A stretch of DNA of 46,830 nt. Origin: Planctomycetales bacterium. GTDB lineage: Bacteria; Planctomycetota; Planctomycetia; Isosphaerales; Isosphaeraceae. The position numbers and the translations under genes are program-made. Below, piece by piece: positions 18,521-26,258 of the stretch. The stretch lies in assembly GCA_027452145.1 (NCBI GenBank), contig DAIDHB010000160.1, forward strand, positions 1 through 46,830. The letters run 5' to 3'. The notes under the pieces were generated by a model, which was given only the letters and a program-made list of their open reading frames with translations, had not been told where the DNA came from and ran no database searches. Each line of letters begins with the position of its first letter. The first letter of the stretch is position 1.

Positions 18521-20290
18521 ATGGGGATTGCGACGAGCACGATGGCGAGTCGGCCCCGGCGCGAGCCGATGATCAGTCCGCGGGCGGTCGATATCCGGCC
18601 CTCGCCGTCGAGGTGGGGCCGGCGGACGGCCGCGCGCGTGACCTGGGCCCTGGTGATCCTGGGACTGGGCTGGCGGGTGCTGCGCTATGAGCTGGCGTTC
18701 CCGCTGTGGGGGGACGAGGCGTATGTCGCGGTGACGTTGCAGGAGCGCGACCTGGCGGGCCTGTCGCGTCCGCCAGAGTTCTACCAGATCGTGCCGCCGG
18801 GGTTTTTGTACGCCGAGTGGCTGGTCGTGCAGGCGGCCGGGGCCGGCGAGTACGCGCTGCGCCTCATCCCGTTTTTAGCAGGGATTGCTTCGCTGCTGCT
18901 GTTCTGGCGGTTCGCCCGGGGTGTGACGACGGTCCGGACGACACTGGTGGCCGTGGCGGTGCTGGCGGCGTCGATGTACCCGGTGCGGCATGCGGCCGAG
19001 GTGAAACCCTATGCGATCGACCTGCTGATCTCGCTGGTTCTGACGATGCTCGGCTGGCGAGTACTCGGGCGCATCGGCTCGGCCGGCCGCTGGGCGGCGC
19101 TCGCGGCCGCGGCGGTCGTCGGGATCTGGTGCTCTTATCCGTCGGTGTTCGTGGCCGGGGCGGTCGCGGCGGTGGCCGGGGCGCGTGCGATTCGCGAGCG
19201 CTTGGGGCGAGCCCTGGCGTTGTGGGCGGCGTACGGGCTGATCCTGGTGGTGTGCTGGGGCGTGATGTACGTTCAGTTCGCCGCGCCCCAGGCCCGGGCG
19301 GCGACGTTCCTCACCGAGCTGAAGACCTGGCGCGACGCGTTTCCGCCGCTGGCCCGGCCCTGGTGGCTGCCGTGGTGGCTGGTGGAGGTGCATACGGGGA
19401 TGATGCTCGCCTATCCGCACGGCGGGCACAATTTCGGCAGCACGGCGACGGCGCTGCTGGTTGTGGCGGGCGCGGTCGCGATGGGGCGGAGGCGAGCCCG
19501 CCGGCCGCTGCTGGCCCTGCTGCTCGCCCCGCTGGCGCTGGCCCTGGTCGCCGCGGCCTTGCGGAAGTACCCCTACGGGACGAGCACCCGGATCATGCTG
19601 TACATGGCGCCGGCGTTCTGCCTGCTGGCGGCCGAGGGGATGATGGCGGTCCTCAAGCGGCTGGGCCGCCCGCGCCGCGGGGCCATCGTCGTCGCGGGTC
19701 TTCTCGCCCTGATCCCGCTCGGGGGCGTGGTGCACGACCTCATCCGGCCGTATGTCGGGTATGACAACGTGTTGCAGCGCAAGATGGCGCGCGAGCTGGC
19801 GAGCCATGCGGCGCCCGGGGACCGGTTCGTCGTCTTCAACGGCGTGACGCCGCCGCCGGAGATCCCCGACCTGATGATCACGCGCTGGCTCCAGCGCGTG
19901 GCGGTGGTGCGGCATTACCTCCGCCGGTATGTCGCGGTGCCGATCGCGTGGCACCCGGATCCGCTGGCCGAGGCCGATGCGCTGTCGCCCGGCGGCCGGC
20001 TCTGGCTGGTCGTCCAGCGCCACGGCGACAACCGGTTCTTCTCTGAACCGGCCCGGACGGCGTACCAGCAGGCGCTGGAATCGCGCCTGGGGCCGCCCGA
20101 GCGGTTCGGCCGGTTCGAGCTGCCGAACGACGAGAGCTGGACGATCTGGGTCTATTCGTCGCGTTTGGAGAACAGGCATACACATGGTAGAGTAGCACAG
20201 GCGGCGTCCAGGAGATCCGGACTCTCGCAAGCCACGGACATTCAACCGCACCGATCGAGCGGTGCCGTTCGACTGGCCGGGTCGAGATGA
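18521..20290 (+). CDS. membrane glycosyltransferase (GT39/ArnT-like, GT-C fold)
   Basis: This is a polytopic membrane protein of about 589 residues that would move sugars from a polyprenyl-phosphate carrier to a target outside the membrane. After the first helix (VTWALVILGLGWRVL), the first outer loop has the acidic pair of GT-C enzymes (FPLWGDEAYVAV). About ten hydrophobic helices follow, then a soluble C-terminal part with DRFVVFNGV and RLWLVVQRHGDNRFF. The last 40 residues after WVYSS are low in complexity and probably not a folded domain; the dinB promoter lies under them. The start is uncertain; the ATG at 18521 is used, with GGGAG 11 bases upstream. Acceptor and sugar are unknown. Confidence 0.82.
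   Translation: MGIATSTMASRPRREPMISPRAVDIRPSPSRWGRRTAARVTWALVILGLGWRVLRYELAFPLWGDEAYVAVTLQERDLAGLSRPPEFYQIVPPGFLYAEWLVVQAAGAGEYALRLIPFLAGIASLLLFWRFARGVTTVRTTLVAVAVLAASMYPVRHAAEVKPYAIDLLISLVLTMLGWRVLGRIGSAGRWAALAAAAVVGIWCSYPSVFVAGAVAAVAGARAIRERLGRALALWAAYGLILVVCWGVMYVQFAAPQARAATFLTELKTWRDAFPPLARPWWLPWWLVEVHTGMMLAYPHGGHNFGSTATALLVVAGAVAMGRRRARRPLLALLLAPLALALVAAALRKYPYGTSTRIMLYMAPAFCLLAAEGMMAVLKRLGRPRRGAIVVAGLLALIPLGGVVHDLIRPYVGYDNVLQRKMARELASHAAPGDRFVVFNGVTPPPEIPDLMITRWLQRVAVVRHYLRRYVAVPIAWHPDPLAEADALSPGGRLWLVVQRHGDNRFFSEPARTAYQQALESRLGPPERFGRFELPNDESWTIWVYSSRLENRHTHGRVAQAASRRSGLSQATDIQPHRSSGAVRLAGSR
20165..20193 (+). promoter_or_regulatory. promoter for dinB inside the end of the glycosyltransferase gene
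   Basis: TTGGAG (20165-20170), a 17-base spacer and TAGAGT (20188-20193), with TGG before the -10, form a good promoter about 150 bases upstream of the dinB start. I see no recognisable LexA box beside it. Confidence 0.45.
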
Positions 20291-20345
20291 CGAGGGAGGC
20301 CCGACGGTCTCTTTTCCCATGCGGGTGCCGGAGATCGAGCGACGA

Positions 20346-21467
20346 ATGCCGGCGATCGCCGCCCTTGATGAAGGGACGGCACCGCCGGATGCGCGGCACC
20401 GCAAGATCATCCATATCGATATGGACGCGTTTTATGCCTCGGTTGAGCAGCGGGACAATCCCGAGCTGCGCGGCCGGCCGGTCGCCGTCGGCGGGATGAA
20501 GGAGCGCGGGGTCGTCGCGGCCGCGAGCTACGAGGCCCGGCGCTTCGGCGTCAGGTCGGCGATGGCCTCGGTGATCGCCCGGCGAAAATGTCCGGAGCTG
20601 ATCTTCGTGAAGCCGAGGTTCGACGTCTATCGGGCCGTGTCGGGGCAGATCCGCGCAATCTTCGCCGAGTACACGCCGCTCGTCGAGCCGCTCTCGCTCG
20701 ACGAGGCCTATCTCGACGTCACCGAGAACCTCCGGGCCATCCCGACGGCGACGGCCATCGCCGAGGAGATCCGCGCGAGGATCCGCGCCGAGACCGGCCT
20801 GACCGCGTCCGCGGGCGTCTCGTACAACAAGTTCCTCGCCAAGATGGCCTCCGACGAGCGCAAGCCCGACGGCCTGTTCGTCATCACGCCGAAAATGGGC
20901 CCGAGCTTCGTCGCCGCGCTGCCGGTCGGCAAGTTCCACGGGATCGGGCCGGCGACATGCTCGAAGATGGAGGCTCTGGGCATCCGGAACGGCCAGGATC
21001 TCAGGGCTCAATCGCTGGCCTTCCTCGAGCAGCACTTCGGCAAGGCGGGCGCGTATTACCACGCCCTGGCACGCGGCGTCGACGAGCGGCCGGTCTGCCC
21101 CGATCGCATCCGCAAGTCGATCGGCGCCGAGACGACGTTCGAGGTGGATCTCTTCACGATCGACGAGGCGCGGACGGCCCTCGCGCCGCTGATCACCAAG
21201 GTGTGGGAGTACTGCGAACGATTGACCCTCCGGGGCCGCACCGTGACGCTCAAGGCCAGGTACGCCGACTTCCAGCAGGTCACCCGCAGCCGGACGGGCG
21301 AAATGTCTCTGACGACGCGGGACGCGATCGAGTCGATCGCGTTCGAGCTGCTCGAGTCGCTCTTTCCGGTCGACCGGGGCCTGCGGCTACTTGGGGTGAC
21401 GCTGTCGTCGCTGGCGCCCCGGTCGGCCGGGGAGTATCAGCTTCGGCTGCCGATCCAGGATGTGTAG
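20346..21467 (+). CDS. dinB: DNA polymerase IV (Y-family)
   Basis: This is a translesion DNA polymerase of about 373 residues that copies damaged templates and lacks proofreading. The palm carries IIHIDMDAFYASVEQ with Asp25 and Asp27 and PLSLDEAYLDVT with Asp119 and Glu120, the three metal-binding carboxylates. The finger segment VAAASYEARRFGVRSAM and the helix-hairpin-helix thumb region LPVGKFHGIGPATCSKMEALGI are typical. The little-finger domain ends with RLLGVTLSSLAP and LRLPIQDV; the last is a QLxLF-like clamp-binding peptide (QLRLP). The start is uncertain: ATG 20346 has GGAG 11 bases upstream; ATG 20319 is possible. It is followed by a MITE-like repeat and then a convergent gene. Confidence 0.95.
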   Translation: MPAIAALDEGTAPPDARHRKIIHIDMDAFYASVEQRDNPELRGRPVAVGGMKERGVVAAASYEARRFGVRSAMASVIARRKCPELIFVKPRFDVYRAVSGQIRAIFAEYTPLVEPLSLDEAYLDVTENLRAIPTATAIAEEIRARIRAETGLTASAGVSYNKFLAKMASDERKPDGLFVITPKMGPSFVAALPVGKFHGIGPATCSKMEALGIRNGQDLRAQSLAFLEQHFGKAGAYYHALARGVDERPVCPDRIRKSIGAETTFEVDLFTIDEARTALAPLITKVWEYCERLTLRGRTVTLKARYADFQQVTRSRTGEMSLTTRDAIESIAFELLESLFPVDRGLRLLGVTLSSLAPRSAGEYQLRLPIQDV

Positions 21468-21631
21468 AATGCACGATCGAACGCGCTGGACCGAGGGTCT
21501 GCTCCGGAAGCACATGGCCCGCACGCAATGCTCGAAATCGGACACTCCTGGCCGAACACCACCTGGTTCGGGCCCGGCATGCGCGGATCGCTGGGACTGG
21601 GCGAACCGGCGACGTGAGTCGCCGGGTTTTT

Positions 21632-21768
21632 GCTCTCAGACTCTGTCCCGGACGGTCGGTTCCAGGGGTGTAGGGTGGGTGAAACCCACCGAGGAAAGGC
21701 CGTCGCAGTCGGTGGGTTTCACCCATCCTACAAGACCGCTGCCGCGGCTCTCGGGACAGACTCTCAGC
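21632..21768. repeat. 137-base MITE-like nested inverted repeat (family D)
   Basis: The outer ends match as imperfect inverted repeats: GCTCTCAGACTCTGTCCCG at the left against CGGGACAGACTCTCAGC at the right. The inner arms (21670-21692 and 21709-21731, 23 bases each) pair with one G-T mismatch around 16 bases; they hold GGGTGGGTGAAACCCACC. The motif at the right end also appears at both window ends beside family A. No transposase gene lies nearby. It sits between the convergent dinB and a hypothetical gene. The remainder of 21468-21960 shows no gene. Confidence 0.7.
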
Positions 21769-21960
21769 TGGACGACCGGGCGCCTCCCGTCGCCGGTTCG
21801 CCTGAATTCCCCGGGCGGGTCCTGTGACGGTTTCCTGGCCAGTCACCTCCTGGGTAGAACTTCCCCAGCCGGTCGCCTTATCGACCTTGCCCCAGAATGT
21901 GAGAGGGCGTAACGCAACAGGGGTGACCGGGAACCGTGAATCATGGCCTTCGATTGTCGG

Positions 21961-22554
21961 TCAGCCGTAATGGCCTTCCGAAGACCCGAACCGAACTCGC
22001 ATCTGGTAGAGAGCAGGAAATGGGAGGCCCTTACAGAGCGAGACGCCTTTCCCCGGTTCAACATACTCGCATTCCGCATCGGCCCATCGAGCGGAGGACC
22101 ACTCGAGGCGTTCCCGCTGGTGGATAGGAAGCCAATCGATATTTAGAGCAAGGGCCCACGAGCCAGCATCTGATTGGTACAGGGAGGCAGCGAAATCCTG
22201 GGATACACAGGAATCCACGTCCACGTCCACGTCCCAGTTCCGCCTCCCAGAAAACCACACGGTTGGTAGTCGATCCGGATCATCGACGTAAGGCAACGAC
22301 TCCAAGGTTGTTCGGAGTCCTCGGTTGCCCGTATCCGGCAAGCCTTCTGGCGGAAGGAACTCGATACCCAGTACCGATCCATCCCGAGCGAGCAACCAAT
22401 CGAAGAATATGAGATCGTCTATTGCTAGCCCTTTGTAGCATCGCCCCAGAGCTGAAATCGTGGGAACCTCGATCCACCAACTCGGGAGGAGAGATAGGGT
22501 CAATTCGGGCTCGAGGAGAATCAACAGACCTCTCTCATCGACAGAATCAGCCAT
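21961..22554 (-). CDS. hypothetical protein, lower GC
   Basis: This is a 197-residue protein that I do not recognise. It has no signal peptide or membrane helix. It is acidic and rich in aromatic residues (LPSWWIEVPTISALGRCYKGL, LIFFDWLLARDGSVLGIEFLPPEG, RLEWSSARWADAECEYVEPG), the look of small immunity-like or SMI1-like proteins. A short acidic run, DVDVDVDSC, comes from three copies of a hexamer, and its DNA has clearly fewer G and C bases than its neighbours. This suggests transfer from elsewhere. It starts 58 bases downstream of the cysteine-synthase-family gene on the same strand. No toxin partner is seen. The reading frame is supported by protein-like composition and length only. Confidence 0.6.
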   Translation of the reverse strand: MADSVDERGLLILLEPELTLSLLPSWWIEVPTISALGRCYKGLAIDDLIFFDWLLARDGSVLGIEFLPPEGLPDTGNRGLRTTLESLPYVDDPDRLPTVWFSGRRNWDVDVDVDSCVSQDFAASLYQSDAGSWALALNIDWLPIHQRERLEWSSARWADAECEYVEPGKGVSLCKGLPFPALYQMRVRFGSSEGHYG

Positions 22555-22612
22555 TTGGGGAGCCCTTGAGAGCGAGGAAGCCCGAGCCGTTCCGCCAGGA
22601 CGGGGTAGACTC

Positions 22613-23572
22613 TCACCCGCCCGGCCTGTTCGGCCGGAACAGCTCGGTAGAAAAATACCGCTCCATCCGGTCGGCGAACACGGTAACGATGTGGGCCTCC
22701 GGGCCGAGGCGGGCGGCGGCCATGAGGGCGGCGCAGTAGTTCAGCCCCGAGCTGGGGCCGACCGGAAAACCGCGGCGGATCAGGCGGCGGGCGGTCTCGA
22801 GGGCCTCGTCGTCGGGGACGTCCAGCTCGACCGGCGTGCCCGGATGGCCGGGCTGGCGGAACTCGCGGTAGATGGCCGAGAGCCCGTCGGCGACCCCGGG
22901 AATCCGGCCGCTGAACGAGCAGCATTCGGCACCAGCCTCGCCGAGCGCCGTGCCGTGCACCGGCCGGGCGGCGAACGCCGTCGCCTCGCAGCCGTGATCG
23001 ACGAACCCCTGCCACAGGCCGACCAGCGTGCCTCCCGTTCCGACCCCGCTGACGACCGCGTCGACGCACCCGCCCGGGATCTGGGCGATGATCTCCTGGG
23101 CGGTCTGCTGGCGGTGGGCCTGGGGATTATCGGGGTTGGAGAACTGGAGCGGCAAATACGCGCCGCGCTCGGCCGACTCGCGCTCGGCGCCTTTCAGGGC
23201 ACCCAGGATTCCCTCGCTGGCGGGCGAGAACACCACCTGGCCGCCGTAGGCCTCGATGATCTGCGACCGCTCGCGGCTGACGTTCTCGGGCATCACTGCG
23301 ACAAATTGCAGGCCCATCTGCGCGGCAGCCAGGGCCATGGCGATGCTGGTCGAGCCGCTGGACGCCTCGACCACCGTGCCGCCCGGCGCGATCAGCCCGC
23401 GGCGCAGGGCCTTGCCCAGGATGAACCGGGCGATCCGGTCCTTGGTCGAGCCGCTGGGATTGAGGAACTCCAGCTTGCACCAGATCGTCGGCCCCGAACT
23501 ATCCAGCCGGACGGGGACCAGCGGCGTGGGCGCGATCCGATCGAGGTAGCGGTTGATCTCGGGGAGCTTCAC
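22613..23572 (-). CDS. PLP-dependent cysteine synthase/cystathionine beta-synthase family protein
   Basis: This is a fold-type II PLP enzyme of 319 residues, cytoplasmic. NPSGSTKDRI holds the PLP lysine, Lys44. The loop that binds the substrate carboxylate is ASSGSTSIAMA, where classical O-acetylserine sulfhydrylases have TSGNTG, so the substrate may differ. The phosphate-binding glycine loop is SGVGTGGTL and the C-terminal PSSGLN fits the family. The start is a GTG at 23570-23572 with GGAG six bases upstream; the reading frame runs further up but that part has no family match. Probable role: beta-replacement on serine derivatives for cysteine, or related chemistry. Its neighbours are unrelated; a small hypothetical gene follows it. 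Confidence 0.85.
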   Translation of the reverse strand: MKLPEINRYLDRIAPTPLVPVRLDSSGPTIWCKLEFLNPSGSTKDRIARFILGKALRRGLIAPGGTVVEASSGSTSIAMALAAAQMGLQFVAVMPENVSRERSQIIEAYGGQVVFSPASEGILGALKGAERESAERGAYLPLQFSNPDNPQAHRQQTAQEIIAQIPGGCVDAVVSGVGTGGTLVGLWQGFVDHGCEATAFAARPVHGTALGEAGAECCSFSGRIPGVADGLSAIYREFRQPGHPGTPVELDVPDDEALETARRLIRRGFPVGPSSGLNYCAALMAAARLGPEAHIVTVFADRMERYFSTELFRPNRPGG

Positions 23573-23756
23573 CGTGATCTCCGGGTGTTTTCGGGAGTCT
23601 CTCGGGCGAAGGCTCGGGGACCGACTGCCTCCTCGTCCTCGCCCGGAGGAATCGTACAGCGCAGGCGTGCGTTGCGTCGACTCGGCAGGAGGTCCGAGTC
23701 CGGAGACTGCGTGCTGAGCCGACGTTTGCGGCAAGCGGCGGCCGGGGCAGGATCTA

Positions 23757-23765
23757 TGGTATGAT
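23757..23765 (+). promoter_or_regulatory. extended -10 before the DUF4058 gene
   Basis: TGGTATGAT lies 60 bases upstream of the ATG at 23826. The -35 position is weak. The rest of 23573-23825 holds no gene. Confidence 0.45.
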
Positions 23766-23825
23766 GCGCCCGGAGGGCGAATTCGCCGCACCAAGAGTCC
23801 GGCAAACCCGATCGAGACCACCAGG

Positions 23826-24614
23826 ATGCAGTACCCATTCCCGGGCATGGATCCGTATCTCGAACATCCCACGCTGTGGGAGGGCGTCCACGCGCGGCTG
23901 ATCGTGGCGATCGCGAATCAGCTTCAGCCCCGGCTCGATCCGAGGTACATCGCGTCAGTCGAGGAGCGGGTGTTCCTGGAGGGGCCGCAGCGGCGGATTC
24001 CTGATGTCGGAATCCAGAAGTTCAAGGGGGCGACAGGGCCTCGTCCGCAGCCTGCGTCGGACTCCGACACGGCCGTGATTGTCGAGGTCGAGGACCAGGA
24101 GATCCGCGAGGCACGCGTCGAGATCCTCGACTCGGCCAACGACATGCGGCTCGTGGCCCTGATCGAGGTCGTGAGCCCGACCAACAAGATCGCCGGGCCG
24201 GGGCGCGTTTCCTACCGGGCCAAGCAGAAGGAAACCCTGGCTCGCGATTGCCACCTGGTCGAGATCGACCTCCTCCGGCGCGGGCGTCATGTGCTTGCGA
24301 TCGAGAAATGGCGGCTCAGGGGCCTGGGGCGGTTCGACAGCCTGTGCTGCGTCTCGCGCTGGCCGCATCGCAATCGGTTCGAGCTCTACGCGCGGACGCT
24401 CCGCCAGCGTCTGCCTCGCCTGAACATCCCGCTCGCCGAAGGCGACCCCGACGTGATGCTGGACGTCCAGGCCGCGTTCGAGCAGGTCTACACGGAAGGA
24501 CGCTACGCTCGGCGAATCCGCTACGACGAGAAATGCCGGCCGCGGCTGTCGGCCGAAGACCAGGCGTGGGCCGACGAGCAAATTGCGGCTTTTCGGACCG
24601 AGCGGGAGGAATAA
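23826..24614 (+). CDS. DUF4058 family protein
   Basis: This is a 262-residue cytoplasmic protein of the DUF4058 family, common in planctomycetes and cyanobacteria. The family hallmark is at the N-terminus: MQYPFPGMDPYLEHPTLWEG, followed by VHARLIVAIANQLQPRL and YIASVEERVFLE. Further in are VGIQKF, VEDQEIREARVEIL, ALIEVVSPTNKI and LAIEKWRLRG-type segments. The order of a Glu after VSP and a Lys (VVSPTNK) is reminiscent of a PD-(D/E)XK core, but no function is established. The ATG opens the hallmark motif and lies 60 bases after an extended -10. The next gene starts 21 bases after its stop, so they may be co-transcribed. Confidence 0.92.
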   Translation: MQYPFPGMDPYLEHPTLWEGVHARLIVAIANQLQPRLDPRYIASVEERVFLEGPQRRIPDVGIQKFKGATGPRPQPASDSDTAVIVEVEDQEIREARVEILDSANDMRLVALIEVVSPTNKIAGPGRVSYRAKQKETLARDCHLVEIDLLRRGRHVLAIEKWRLRGLGRFDSLCCVSRWPHRNRFELYARTLRQRLPRLNIPLAEGDPDVMLDVQAAFEQVYTEGRYARRIRYDEKCRPRLSAEDQAWADEQIAAFRTEREE

Positions 24615-24635
24615 CCATCCTGCGGAGGCGAGCCG

Positions 24636-25097
24636 ATGAGCACTCCATTGTCGACGCCGGGTTCCATGGCCGAGGGCTCGTTAACTCGATCACCTGGTCG
24701 ATTCCGGTTCAGGATGCGGACCCTGCTCCTAGTCCCCGTGGTCATCGCGGTCGCGTGGTGGATTGCGATCCAGGCCGAATGGCTCTGCCGCGAGTGGGTC
24801 TTCGCCGAGGAGCGCATCGCCGCGCAGGCCGCTTACCATCGGGCCGAGATGACGAAGTGGTGGACGGAGGCCCAACGGGAGGTGCCGAGGACGAATATCA
24901 CCTGGGAACGGGGACGGGATCGCGTCTGCCGCAGGATCGAGACTCCGATGACTCTCGCCGAAATCGACAAGGCGCGGCGAGACATCGCGCTGGCCGCCCG
25001 GCGCGCGGATTATCATGACGCGCTGGTGCAGAAGTATGAGTCCGCCATGTGGTTCCCCTTGTGGCCCATCGAACCCGATCCGCCGGAGCCCCAGTGA
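24636..25097 (+). CDS. small single-span membrane protein
   Basis: This is a 153-residue protein of unknown function. A basic start (GRFRFRMRTLLLVPVVIAVAWWIAIQ) leads directly into one hydrophobic helix at about residues 30-48. This RFRMRTLLL-type beginning recurs in planctomycete proteins of unknown role. The rest is hydrophilic and helical with many Arg, Glu and Trp residues (YHRAEMTKWWTEAQREV, AEIDKARRDIALAARRADY) and would lie outside or inside the membrane as a helical hairpin. The ATG at 24636 follows GGCGAG-type purines. It lies 21 bases after DUF4058 and ends before a hairpin repeat. Confidence 0.7.
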   Translation: MSTPLSTPGSMAEGSLTRSPGRFRFRMRTLLLVPVVIAVAWWIAIQAEWLCREWVFAEERIAAQAAYHRAEMTKWWTEAQREVPRTNITWERGRDRVCRRIETPMTLAEIDKARRDIALAARRADYHDALVQKYESAMWFPLWPIEPDPPEPQ

Positions 25098-25205
25098 GGC
25101 GATGCACACGGGGCGTGGCATCGAGACAGCCCCGGCCGCTTGCGAGTGAATCGTTCCACAGTGGGGTTGAATTCAGCGTCTGCCTCGGAAGGACGGTCGT
25201 CTGAA

Positions 25206-25264
25206 GCAGGGTGGGCATCGCCCGCCGGTCGAGGCCTCGAACTGGTGGGCGATGTCTACCTTAC
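25206..25264. repeat. hairpin repeat between convergent genes (relative of family D)
   Basis: Imperfect arms starting GCAGGGTGGGCATCGCCC and ending GGGCGATGTCTACCTTAC enclose the palindrome CGAGGCCTCG. The ends resemble the inner arms of the family D repeat (GTAGGGTGGG...). Its right end forms the TAA stop codon of the convergent fusion gene. The rest of 25098-25260 shows no gene. Confidence 0.6.
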
Positions 25265-26061
25265 GACCCGGTCCTGGGGCCTTCCGGGACAGACGTGCAG
25301 CCTTTGGTCTGCGGCGGCGCCTTGCCGATCCGTTTGGTCACCCGCGGATAGGGCACGGTCGGGATGGCCTGTTCGATCCGTTCGACCTGGACCTGGTGAT
25401 ACCATTCGACCTCGAAATCAAATCGGTATCCAAAGGCCCGGTGCAGCTTGAGGTCCAGGTCGTCCAGCCTGGTGGTCCGCGCGTCGCCGCGCCCGGACTT
25501 CTTCTTTTTCCCCGGCGGCAGGGCGTCGGGGAGCCCGTAGACAGGCCCTTTGGGATCAAAAGGGCGCTTCCCGAGATGGACCTCGTACGGCCGTTCGAGG
25601 TGACGGTTGAACGCCTCGAAAATGGCCCGGTGCAAATCGTCGAGGGTCTGGTCGCCGCGGATCTCGATGCCGCGAAGGATCATCTTGTCGGCGTACTCGT
25701 CACCAACCGGGCCGCTCATGAGGATCACGGTCATGACATAGAGCCTGGCCGGGGGTGCCGGCGCGGGGGCTGCGGGTCGGCTGGCGCGGCGGGCAGGAGC
25801 CTTCGATGAACCGGCCGATCGGCGCGTGTTCCACGGCGGGATCTCGTCCTCCGGGATGAGGATTTGCAGCGCGCGGGGCTGGCCGGGCTGACGGAGGATC
25901 AGCCCTTTTTTCTCCAGCGTCTTGACCATCTGGTTTACCGAGGGCGGCGAGACGCACATCGCGGCCGCGATCTCGGACTCGGCGGGCGGATACCCGTGTC
26001 GTAGGATGTACGCGTGGATAAACGACAGGTATCGGCCCTGCGTGGTCGTCATGTTCGCCAT
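25261..26061 (-). CDS. LexA-type winged helix fused to a PRiA4_ORF3 domain
   Basis: This is a 266-residue fusion. Residues 8-68 match the LexA DNA-binding domain (GRYLSFIHAYILRHGYPPAESEIAAAM, CVSPPSVNQMVKTLEKKGLI). The LexA protease part is absent: there is no Ala-Gly cleavage site and no Ser-Lys catalytic pair. A linker rich in Ala, Pro and Arg (76-105) leads to a plasmid pRiA4b ORF-3-like domain at about 108-245 (MILRGIEIRGDQTLDDLHRAIFEAFNRH, YEVHLG, LHRAFGYRFDFEVEWYHQVQVE). That family has no settled function and is often plasmid- or transposon-linked. The ATG at 26059-26061 has GGGAG upstream. It is divergent from the SNF2 operon by 197 bases and could repress it. Confidence 0.8.
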   Translation of the reverse strand: MANMTTTQGRYLSFIHAYILRHGYPPAESEIAAAMCVSPPSVNQMVKTLEKKGLILRQPGQPRALQILIPEDEIPPWNTRRSAGSSKAPARRASRPAAPAPAPPARLYVMTVILMSGPVGDEYADKMILRGIEIRGDQTLDDLHRAIFEAFNRHLERPYEVHLGKRPFDPKGPVYGLPDALPPGKKKKSGRGDARTTRLDDLDLKLHRAFGYRFDFEVEWYHQVQVERIEQAIPTVPYPRVTKRIGKAPPQTKGCTSVPEGPRTGS

Positions 26062-26091
26062 GTCGTCTTCTCCCGGCTGGAAACCGAGCGT

Positions 26092-26097
26092 ATTCTA
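26092..26097 (-). promoter_or_regulatory. -10 element of the LexA-PRiA4 gene
   Basis: On the minus strand this reads TAGAAT, preceded by TG, 31 bases before the ATG. This gives a short leader of about 24 bases. No clear -35 is visible. The facing promoter of the SNF2 gene must lie in 26098-26258, but I cannot place it firmly. Confidence 0.35.
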
Positions 26098-26258
26098 CAT
26101 GGTTCATCCTTGCCCTGCGAGCCGGGCGGGCCCATCAGTCCCGGGCGGCGATCCGCGGTTCGGCGAGTCGAGCCGCCCTGTGAACATTTGAGAAGCTGGT
26201 GGCGAAATAAAAGGGGTGGGTCTCGAGGGGCGCCGTTCACACGGGAGCAGGCCGCGCG

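Noticed and set aside
20100..20345. SOS (LexA) box before dinB
   Set aside because: I find neither the CTG-N10-CAG nor the GAAC-N4-GTTC form; only an ordinary promoter is seen.
25261..26061. Calling this gene lexA
   Set aside because: Only the DNA-binding domain is LexA-like; the autoprotease domain is absent and replaced by a PRiA4_ORF3 domain.
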